From the NCBI GenBank assembly GCA_003313425.1, contig NHZP01000036.1:124001-188000 (forward strand): DNA of 64,000 nucleotides, in the 5' to 3' direction. A program made the translations under genes and the position numbers. The DNA comes from Pseudopyrenochaeta lycopersici. Lineage: Eukaryota > Ascomycota > Dothideomycetes > Pleosporales > Pseudopyrenochaetaceae. Shown here piece after piece: positions 29,324 through 38,403 of this stretch. The notes under the pieces were generated by a model. It ran no database searches and had not been told where the DNA came from. It worked only from the letters and a program-made list of their open reading frames with translations. The stretch's first letter is position 1. Every line of letters begins with the position of its first letter.

Positions 29324-30231
29324 AGTTATAAGCCATCAAACTATCTATAGCTACTTATATTTGACAGGAAGTCTAATGTTGCGGCCGCTCTAACACTTGC
29401 CTTGTGTTTCAGCAGTTTGTGGAAGTTAGGTCAGACAGCTATATGTGATCTAAATAACTTCGCTAAAAATACAAACAATGATCTACCTTGGTCCTAATTA
29501 GCGCAGCGTTTTAATCTCTAAACTATCCAGCAAATCCAAAGTCCCATAATCAAGTACCGACGTACTGTTTTACGCTACCCAAACCCGCTATTCACTTCCA
29601 ACGTCGTGTTATACCCACCCAGGTCCCGTTGTACACTGCCGACGTCATAGATTACCCCACTAATGGCAATACAATCCTATTTGCCTGCTAAGATCTTGTC
29701 GCAAGCTGAGCATACTCTAGCGAGCCCCAGGAAGCAACTGTATTAGTAATCCTGCTGTGATGCTGCATGTAAATCTGCGGGTTGGACTACCCCACACTTC
29801 AGACACAACATCAATCAATAAAACGCTGCTGCTTGTCATCATTATCTCAACTTTAATCGTTTTAGCACGTTCAGTGCGACAGATTTCAATGTTTTTAAGG
29901 TAAAACAATTAGCGGTTCGCTTGTCCAACCAAGCCATTAATCATGCCGTTAGTCACTTCGTGCAAGTTGGATGACGACACCATCCAAGGGTTGACTAATT
30001 TTTTCGTCGAGTCTCTCATGTACTGTACCGCTTGGCGCGTGTACCGTGCGCGATGGCGTACCGAGGTTGACGGCATAACGAGCACAAGCAGAACTTTGTT
30101 CCTCTTGAGGTCTTTGGATGCAGGAATCTCGGATCTCAATCTGAAGCAACTCGTATTCTCTTTTATCGGCTGTTCATTGGCCCTCGAGTGAGCATAGACC
30201 CCTCCCGATCGGGCCGTGACGCAAAATAACG
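29324..30231. other. intergenic, nothing recognised
   Basis: Between the ends of Pogo-3 and Pogo-2. A minus-strand frame at 29909-30274 extends into the left end of Pogo-2 and shows no known domain; I do not call it a gene. Confidence 0.3.
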
Positions 30232-30233
30232 TA

Positions 30234-32506
30234 ATTCCCGGCATCTTGACCATCCCTGCATCTTGACCACCCATCCAAAATCAAGTGCCTGATTTTAAAA
30301 TGGTCTTATTCCACAACAGATTAATAAATTTATTTAAAAGTGTGAAGCCTTATAGAATAGAACCTTAAGAAGATACTTGTCGTGTTTTTTAGTCTAAAAA
30401 CCGCCGTGGGGGACCGATTTTGCGCCCGGTCCTCGAAACTCCCAAAACCTGCCCATCCTGATTTGACCCATTGCGATCTGATCCACAAACGGCTGCAGAC
30501 AAATTTGCTGCCATAGCCTGATTCTTCGAAACCTGTTTCTCTATTCGAGTCGCTTTTTAGGCGCCTTCGCCTGTTCCTGGGTTGCGATCTTGCGCCTTTT
30601 TACCGCTGGTTTTCCTCCATCTTCTCCGCCCCGCTTTCTCTGAGCCTCTCGCTCAGCAACTAATTGAGCCTTTTTTTCAAGCTGGATTTGTTTTGAAATA
30701 AGTTTTTCAGCTTTGTGCTCTTCCTTCTGTTTTGCAGCATGTTCGCGCTCTGCAATTTTGGCTTGTTTTTTTGCCTCTCTTTCTCGTGCCTTTTCCGCCT
30801 TTGCCCGGGCTTTCTCCTCCTTGTCTTGCGCCTGCTGGGCCTTCCTTTCCTCTGCGAGAGACTTTTGCAGTTGGCTTTCAATCTCTATCTCTTCTGCTCG
30901 TTGTCTAACTATTGCAACCATTGATGGCGTAAAGAATTGCGCTTCTCCAGGCCGTTCTTTATCAAAAAGTCCCATACCTTCGCCTCTTTTCCGCTTTTTC
31001 TTCTCTCCTACAAGTGCTGCACGCAACCCGGTAACCTCATGCTGGAGAATATCATTCCGAACTGCCAGCTTCCTACACGCTCAGATAATTTCTTCCATTT
31101 TGGCTGTGTGCACAGCTTGTTCCTTGCGGATTTCTTTGGCCAGTCGACGGATTCCTCTCACAGACCCCGGCGTCTTCTTCTTTAAATCATTGTCACTGTT
31201 TTCCGGAGACGGAGTCTTTGCCTTTATTGACTTGAGCACCTTTTCGGGCTCTAGAGGGAAGATTCCAGGCCCGGAAAATGCCGATTTAATGTTTGATACG
31301 GTGAGCGAGCGCTCCCAGGCCGTTGAAAAAAGCCGCCAGAAGCTTCGTTTTGTTAGGCGAGCGAATCCGCAGCTTGATTGAATCAACTGATCAATCTCTT
31401 GTGAGTATGCATGCGCAAGAGGCGAGAAAATGCCAACGTCAAGTGGCTGCAGGCGGTGGGTTGAATGTGGAGGTAAAACTACTAGTAGAATCCTGTTCTC
31501 GTCGCAATAGTTGATAAAACGGAGGTTTACGTGACTTGAATGGCCATCGGCGAGCAATAGACGCCTCGAATTACCCGCCTTCTCCTTTGTATGCCGGTCA
31601 AATATCTCGAGCTATTTTATCCCAAGATCCTCGTTTGTCTATCCTTTTTCTGAAGTTGCAAAGTATGCTTGGTCAGATGAGTGATCAAAATCCTCTAATC
31701 ATGTGTCTTGAAGGCCTCCAGAGGTACCCTGGTGAATAAGAGCTGGTGGAATGGCCGTTCCGTCCGCACAGATACAGGCCAGTAGAGAGATAAATTCTCG
31801 GCTCCCATCTTTGCTCGCACCAATGATTTTCTTGCTTTTGAGTTGTTGGATTGCAACTATGCGCTTCATGGAATGGCAGATGCCAAGAAGAAAGCCTTTC
31901 TCATCAAAGTTGTGGATGTTGTGTGGCTTTATGTGGTATTTTTCTATTACTCGCTTCAACTTTTAAGCTGTTAGTAATAGAATATAATAATAGGCTTTAG
32001 GACCTTACATTAGCATAGAAGTGTTCAAAATAAGCAGAATTATCAGCGACTTGACGCGTTTGATCAATTGCGCGAAGATAGAGGCTTTTAATCTTGTCTT
32101 GGTGACGCTTGCAGAATGCGGCGACCCAGTTCTTTCCAGGCTGCTTTTTCGCAATCTCATACACGAGATTCCTGAGAATTTGAGGCGTAGGGGGTAGGAC
32201 ACGATCCGAAAGATTATTGATATGCTGTATAAGAACCTCTTCTTCTTCAACTGTAAGCAGCATATGAGAGTCAGAGTATGCGAGCTCTTTCGGCTTCGAA
32301 ATGCCTTTATGCCTGCGCTGGAGGGTTCTGCGATCGATTTCAAATTTCTTTGCAGTCGCAGAATAATTTGGCACTTCTTGCGATTCCAGATCATCAAGCG
32401 CCTTCTGAATATCTGCTTCGTTGACCATTTGGCGCCGTGTTGAAGTTGGGTGGTGAAGAGGCGGTGAGGGTGGTCAAGATGCAGGGATGGTCAAGATGCC
32501 GGGAAT
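30234..32506 (-). mobile_element. Pogo-2: Fot/Pogo-type element with inactivating stops
   Basis: 2273 bp, flanked by TA at 30232-30233 and 32507-32508. The terminal repeat starts ATTCCCGGCATCTTGACCAT and is about 42 bp, built from two copies of a CATCTTGACC motif. It is unrelated in sequence to the Pogo-1/Pogo-3 ends. It holds a DDE_1 transposase on the minus strand with in-frame stops. Confidence 0.9.
30541..32428 (-). pseudogene. DDE_1 transposase of Pogo-2
   Basis: N-terminal exon 32428-31997: Psq helix-turn-helix (NYSATAKKFEIDRRTLQRRH) and CENP-B-like region (LPPTPQILRNLVYEIAKKQP). A probable intron of about 50-60 bp starts GTAAGG near 31994. Next comes HNIHNFDEKGFLLG with the first Asp, LLLADGHSSH with the second and HRLQPLDVGIF with the third. 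The C-terminus is a Lys/Glu/Arg coiled coil. In-frame stops: a TGA replacing a likely Trp near 31699, two TAG replacing likely Trp in the 31605-31640 region, and one TGA near 31081 that may replace an Arg (CGA). The element is inactive. Confidence 0.88.
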
Positions 32507-32511
32507 TACAC

Positions 32512-32709
32512 GGTGATATCTGACTAGAAGAGACCGAAATTCTAGACCTTCGGTGAGACCGAGAATATCGGATTGACCGTCAGCCAGACCGAAGAGCTGA
32601 AGTTGAGGACGTAATATAAAGATTAGGCTGCGCTTTGAAGAAAGTGTGAGAGATTACTCAAAAATTAAGATAGTTTCAAGTCTATTAAGACTTGCGTCAC
32701 ATGCGCCAC
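32512..32709 (+). repeat. 198-bp dispersed repeat, copy 2 (abuts Pogo-2)
   Basis: Shares start (GGTGATATCTGA), the block AGACCGAGAATATCGG-type core and the end (GTCACATGCGCCAC) with the copy at 5991-6190. It begins four bases after the TA of Pogo-2. No coding capacity. Confidence 0.75.
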
Positions 32710-32719
32710 TCCCTCATCT

Positions 32720-33370
32720 TAGTGTGGAAATTTCTTGACGTACTACCTAGGTGGTTGCCAGCAGTTTTCTATAGGAGCTAGGTCAGGGCTAGAGTGACAG
32801 TTGAAGTAACTCTTGAGCCTATAGAGATCTTTCTACTGCCGTACTATGTTGTTTTTGCTTGGCCTGTGGCCTGAGTCACCATCCTCCTCGAGTATAAAGC
32901 TGTCTCCTTGTTCAAGCCAGGGCTTGACCACAGGCTCAAAGATCTGACCTATGTAGGCGCATAGAAGGTGAGAGCTGACTTGGAGTCGAAATGAACAGCC
33001 ACCCAGGCATGTACTTTCTTGAGGTTGCGCTTGTAATTATCCCCCCTACCCCGCCGTTGGATACACTCGCCGAAGTAGCGCTCACCTGGCTTCTGGATAA
33101 TATATATACTGCCTTGAGGACTAGTAGCCTAGTGTACCTTATTAGAAAACCTAACCTAGTGCTAGTCGCTCGCATTAGGATAGCGCTGGAATATAGCAGA
33201 GGCCTAGGATTTTCTTGCCTAGGCTGTACAATTATTCATCTATCTTCTCTAGCATGTAATGCACTTAGAGTCGCTTATAGTATCGCCTATTGCGCGCGAG
33301 ATAGTATATGCTAAGACTCCTTTAATACTAGCCTAGCTTAAGCTATAATAGCTTCTTTGCTTTAAATCCT
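32720..33370 (-). pseudogene. Tc1/mariner-type transposase relic
   Basis: The minus strand still reads QGDSFILEEDGDSGHRPSK, where EEDGDSGH corresponds to the second catalytic Asp, followed by SSPDLAPIENCWQP with the last acidic residue. Further upstream RGDNYKRNLKKVHAWVAVHF is recognisable. Several frameshifts and stops, many in TpA context, interrupt it. It is an old copy, probably degraded by RIP. Ends were not found. Confidence 0.7.
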
Positions 33371-33379
33371 GGTGCGGGA

Positions 33380-34552
33380 ACCACGGTGGTTACCGTGACA
33401 CAAGGCTAGATGTCCAGCTGCGTACGCTATGACCAGCAGCTCAGTTAGGAGCTCAGCAAAGGAGCTCTCCGGGAGCCTCAAACACCAAGGAACGTACGTG
33501 AGTTTGAGGCTCAATCAACTCTAATTAGCGATCGCGTTCAACGGCATAAGAGCTCATCGCCAGCCTTAATTATTAAGGCGCTTTATCAGTTTGTAAAGGG
33601 GGCTATAGTAGGGGCAGGAGCCTGCCAGCTTATATCTTAACATAGATTGTCCTATCCCGAGATTTGCGCTCGTGTTTGAGACGCTGGCGCGCTTCTGTGA
33701 GAACCGAGCACATTGTCGTAGCTACTGTTCTCTCAGATTTTTCAAAAATAAAAGTACCCCTCTGCCACCGTCTGACTCTCCACCAAAAGCAAAATTACCA
33801 TTGTTTGCACGCGCGCTCGGTTACATCTCGCCTACCTCCATTACCCCGCACGCAACCGATCCCCCCTGATCCTACCTAGCACAGATCCTACCACACCTCC
33901 ACCCAGCTTCCCGGACATGGATGTGCCATTGTAACTCCATGTATACATGCATGACGCGCATGTTGCGAACCGTTATTCACTTTTAGCGCGGGCGTGCTAA
34001 GACGCAGTTGTACCCCGGTTGATATGTGATCGCGATCCGATCAGCGTTCGGCGTTGATGCGGGACAGCTTCGTATATATGCGGAGGGTCGGGTACATCCA
34101 TCCATTCCCCTTCTTGTTTAGGCTTCATCACCACTATTGGTAAAATTTACCAGCCATGAACCTTGTTTGGCATACGATACATGCGCCTGTGATCAGCCCT
34201 GCGGCCTGGTTTCAGGATCCCCGAATGACGACGCTCAAAATGCCGTTTTGGCCCCACTTGTGCACACGTTCCGAGTCCCATACGCCATCTTGATGGCTTA
34301 ATACCCGCAATTACTGGCTTCGTGTAACAGTACACTAGGCCTTATATACGAACGTGTTCCTGGCATGTCTGAGCGACCCTGACTCAGTCCTGGGCGGAGT
34401 CTCTGAACACCCCTTCGACTGTCCCACGCCTAGATTTAAGTACTTAGCTCGGCTTAATGGAACATTTGTCCTTGGAAATGCTCTTTTCATAGCTGCCTTA
34501 CGCTCCACACTATCAGGGAGCTTGAAGATATTGTGTATCATTATCAGGAACG
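33380..34552. other. intergenic, probable upstream region of the CFEM receptor gene
   Basis: No domain recognised. The stretch 34000-34552 may hold promoter and leader of the gene that starts at 34553; no specific site is supported. Confidence 0.3.
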
Positions 34553-35860
34553 ATGAGACCTCTGCAATTGCTAGTCCCATTCATAATATCAATTTCGTTT
34601 GGGCTCGCCCAAGATCCTGGATTGTCCCCGCCTACTGAAACCTTTCCCAAATGCGCGGTACGATCTCGTTGGAAATCCCAAGCCCATTTTCATAGATTAA
34701 CTGGATTTGACAGCTATCGTGCCTTCTCACCTCAATACAAGATTCACCCTGCGAACTTTCGGACCAGAAGTGCATATGCACCAATGTTGAGCTACAAGGG
34801 AGCATCGAACGCTGCGTACGGCAATCTTGCACTGTTAGGGAAAGCCTGAGTGAGTGGCAGGTCGTCATCATCATTCGGAAATATTGGCTGATCAGTTCGC
34901 ACCTAGCCGCGAAGAATGCTACCCAACCAATCTGCAATGTTCCTATGCGGTACAAAGGAAACACGACTCGTGCTTGCAGCCTAGTTTTCTCGATTCTTTG
35001 CCCCTTTATTGTCTTCGTACGACTCTTATACAAGGCAATGCTGTCAGCTACGGATCTGGGTTGGAACGATTGGGCCGTTCTTCTTTTACTATGTGTCAGC
35101 GTACCTTCTATGGTCATCATCGACAAATACGCAATCCCGTACGGCGCTGGAAGCGACGTTTGGACTGTACCTTTTGACCACATCACCAAATTTGTCCGCT
35201 GGTTATACGTGCTTGGAGTCCTCTACTTTCTCCAGATTGCACTCCTGAAACTTAGCATACTCCTTTTTCTGTTAAGGATATTTCCTAGACCACTGACCAA
35301 ACGGCTTCTCAAGGCTACCATCGCATTCAATTTGCTCTATGGCGCAGCTTTCGTCATTACTGGCATCTTCCAATGTCAACCTATCAGCTTCTATTGGACA
35401 TCCTGGGACAAGAACCCAGCCATCCATGGAAAATGCATGAACATTAACGCTCTGAACTGGAGTAATGCCGTAATCGGCGTTGTGCTGGATGTTTGGATGC
35501 TAGCCATTCCACTGTATGAAGTTTTTCACATACAGTTGTCGTTGCGGAAAAAGATCAGTGTAACCCTAATGTTCTTCGTTGGTACATTGTACGTATTGCA
35601 GCTAGAAGACATTCCGCAAAATTTTCTGATCATGTTCCAGTGTTACAGTAATATCAGCTGTCCGTCTACAGTCTCTGGTAACCTTTGCCGCCTCGTCGAA
35701 TCCGACCTGGAATCAAGCCGACGTCATCACCTGGTCACTTATCGAGATTGGAGTAGGCATTGTATGCGCTTGCATGCCCGCCCTTCGTGCAGTGATCGGA
35801 ATGGTCTGGTATGAGTTGGTATTGGTATGGTACATACCGCCAAGACCTGGTATGGTTTGA
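34553..35860 (+). CDS. CFEM-domain Pth11-type membrane receptor, 3' end altered by a TIR element
   Basis: Four exons join in frame: 34553-34657, 34714-34849, 34907-35588, 35641-35860 (380 codons). Introns of 56, 57 and 52 bp have GT/AG borders. The start [20 protein letters not shown] is a signal peptide. Next is a CFEM domain with eight-cysteine pattern ([31 protein letters not shown]). After it come hydrophobic helices ([131 protein letters not shown]), so about seven segments. Pth11-type proteins are plasma-membrane receptors for surface sensing in plant-associated fungi. After ALRAVI the frame enters a TIR element and stops at 35858, so the usual cytoplasmic tail is missing or replaced by about 18 foreign residues. 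Function may be impaired. Confidence 0.82.
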
Positions 35861-35881
35861 GGAGATCTCAATACCATGGTA

Positions 35882-37236
35882 CAGTACTAGGACAAAAGTT
35901 TGTTCGCGTCGCGCACGTGTCCGAACAACAACACGCGAACGCGCAGAACCACTGCTTCTCCAACTCAACATAACTACATTAAAATGAGAGCTTTTGGCAC
36001 AGAAATTAGTGGTAATCGAATGCAGGGAGGTGAACTATCAGAAAGCCAGCGCAATTATGTTCTAGCCCAGAAAGAGGCGGGTGTGCGGACTAGGGAAATC
36101 GCAGAGACTCTTGGCTGTTCGCAACGCTGCGTTCAGAAGACAATACAACGATGGGAGGCCACCACCAGCAACACCTCGCGCCCTCGGATGGGCCGTCCAC
36201 CTATTTTAACTAGGCACGATCATCGCAAGCTGCTTCGCCTTGCTAGAAAGTTCCCAAAAATTGAGTACCGCAAGCTCCTTGAAGAGGCTGGGATGTGGGG
36301 AGCTAATGAAGCTACCCCCCATGTATCAAAGAAGACTATTCAACGTACCCTCCTTGAAGCTGGATTACACAAGTTCAGAGCAAAGCGCAGACCAAAATCA
36401 ATAGAGCTAGAGCAATTTTACGTCTTAAGTTTGCTGCAGATTGGCATAGCTTCAATTGGCAGAGGACAGTCTTCAGGTTCAGCGACGAGTGCTCAATCGC
36501 CCGAGGCTCTGGCCACAACACACCATGGGTATGGCGATTACCTGATGAGAAATGGAGGCATGAGATGATAGATGAGGTTACCACTGCTCGCCAATCTGCT
36601 CGCATGGTGTGGGCGTCAATATGGATGACTGCAGGGGGTCGTGTTGGGCGTAGTCCTCTAGTAATTATGACCCGCGATCCATCAGCACGACGTAAAGGCT
36701 ATAGCGCATGGAGTTATACTCAGGCCCTTGAGGAAGGCCTATTGCCTCAATATAGAGCTGGCGAGAGGTTTATGCAGGATAACTCACGTATCCATACTGC
36801 TGCTCTCTCAAAGGAGTGGTTGGAGGTTCACGGCGTATGGACAGTTGACTTCCCACCATATTCTCCAGACCTCAACCCAATTGAATATCTCTGGTGGGCA
36901 CTCAAACAGAAGGTTCATGAGCTCCACCCTGAGTTTGATCATATGGGAGAGTCTGAAGATGACTGGGATCGCTTTGAAATGGGGTTATTGGAGGCGTGGG
37001 CAGCCATCCCCGACTCACTGATCCGCAAGCTGATCACTAGCATGCCACACCGCCTTGACGCTGTAAGACTTGCACAGGGCTACCAGACTAAATATTAAGT
37101 GTATTGCGATTAATTTGCGCTAAAAATTGTCTAGTTTAGTCTATCCTACGTGATGATATAGTGCTTTGAAGTTGAGGGTTTGAGTGGTGATGGGGACGCT
37201 AACCTCCTTGGCGAACAGACTTTTGTCCTGTGACTG
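35882..37236 (+). mobile_element. Tc1/mariner element with CAGT ends
   Basis: 1355 bp, flanked by TA at 35880-35881 and 37237-37238. The terminal repeat starts CAGTACTAGGACAAAAGTTT at left and ends GACTTTTGTCCTGTGACTG at right. CAGT termini and TA target are typical of Tc1 elements. It contains a transposase with one frameshift. Confidence 0.88.
35984..37098 (+). pseudogene. Tc1-type transposase with a single frameshift
   Basis: The N-terminal part has helix-turn-helix domains (GVRTREIAETLGCSQRCVQK; GRPPILTRHDHRKLLRLARK). After RRPK near 36393 the frame must shift by one base to continue with INRARAILRLKFAADWH and then the first catalytic Asp (VFRFSDECSIARG). The C-terminal part holds FMQDNSRIHTA (second Asp) and SPDLNPIEYLWWALK (final Glu). 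The shift lies in the run CCAAAATC, consistent with loss of one A. Otherwise the protein is complete. Confidence 0.85.
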
Positions 37237-37401
37237 TATTACCAGTATACCACGTCATACCAGTAACGCTAAAAATGAGCCGAGGTTAAGAAGCTCGGGG
37301 CAGCAGGCGGCTGGATTTCCGACTAAACTGGCTAGTGCATCCGAAGACATCCTTAACCTGAACTAGTAATTGCAGTCACAAGAGCATCTTATACCATTAT
37401 C

Positions 37402-37872
37402 ATGGGATCACCGGTTCCGGCCTCGCCATCATCATTGACGACACGTTCAGCATCAATATCCCTCCAGACTCCTACGTCATCACCTGCTCCCACATTACCT
37501 GTCTCGACGCCATCACCTACCCCTATTCAATATCCCAAACCTCCGGATGAGTTTGTGCAAGACCACATCACATACCTGAATCGCGGGAAGACCACAAAGA
37601 AGGCAGCTCGTCTAGGCTCATCGCATGTATGGAAGTATGGCCTCCATTACATCCGAGACAGTGGTAAGAAAGAGGTGTATTACTGTCACGAGTGTGCTGT
37701 TGGAAAGTATAAGCAAGAGCTATTTATTATCAACGGAACGTCTGGAGTGAGAAATCATCTTGAACAGAAGCACCAAATTGATCGCCAGAGTGGTATCAAG
37801 AAACATAGTGCGACACGGAAGTCTCTACTGGAGCAGCAGAAGAGTGCGGCTACTACTAATACCTTCTTCTGG
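37402..37872 (+). pseudogene. truncated hAT transposase, N-terminal BED finger part
   Basis: Begins MGSPVPASPSSLTTRSASIS, a Ser/Pro/Thr-rich head, followed by a BED-type zinc finger: SSHVWKYGLHY, VYYCHECAV and VRNHLEQKHQI give the Cys-Cys-His-His set. Coding similarity ends near 37870 (TTNTFFWKDSI), where an unrelated minus-strand coding sequence begins. The catalytic part is absent. Confidence 0.65.
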
Positions 37873-38339
37873 AAAGACTCAATTAGATCGGAGCCAAACT
37901 TTTCGACTAGTTCAGTCATGTTGAATAATTCGAGCGCTTTGTTCTGATCGAGTTCAGAGCGATAGTCGCGTACAGTTTTAGCTGTTTTGTTCAAGACACC
38001 AGTGCTATCGTTCACGAGAACAAATATATGTAGCGCTCGGTCTGCCTTAGAATTGGCGAGGTAACTGCAGGGGTATCTTAATCTTCTCTCAAGTACTCCT
38101 AGATCGGTGCCAAACAGTCGAACAGTCATGCCCAATCTTTGCATTGTACAGAATTCTTCCGTGCTTTTGAAAACATCGTCTAAAAAGTTCATGTATCGAT
38201 CCCACTCCCAAGGGGATAGCCGACAGCCAATAGCCGCAAGTAGTTTCGCAATATCGAATGGTGGTAGCAAAGAGAGCAATATGCCTCTTAATGTGGAAAT
38301 GTCCATGAACTGAGTGGGCAGACTATAATGGGCTCTCAT
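37873..38339 (-). pseudogene. host-gene fragment, unrecognised
   Basis: The minus strand reads MRAHYSLPTQFMDISTLRGI followed by LLSLLPPFDIAKLLAAIGCR and LSPWEWDRYMNFLDDVF, then a basic region ending ELVEKFGSDLIE. The LPPFDIAKLLAAIGC part resembles the helical start of fungal F-box-like or related uncharacterised proteins, but I am not sure of a family. It is fused tail-to-tail with the hAT fragment, so the 3' part is lost. Confidence 0.4.
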
Positions 38340-38403
38340 ACTTCCATTCTAATCTATTCAAGTACTACGGCGTCAGCAAAGAGCAAGGATGGGCAATCTT
38401 AAG

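Larger units (their letters stand above)
35806..37263. mobile_element. small TIR element (about 100 bp) holding a Tc1 element
   Basis: Left side CTGGTATGAGTTGGTATTGG and right side ending GTATACCACGTCATACCAG are near-complements. Without the Tc1 element between them it is only about 100 bp. It lies at the 3' end of the receptor gene. No clear target duplication was found. Confidence 0.5.

Noticed and set aside
30713..31381. A 222-codon plus-strand Cys/Phe-rich frame.
   Set aside because: Antisense shadow of the coiled-coil tail of the Pogo-2 transposase.
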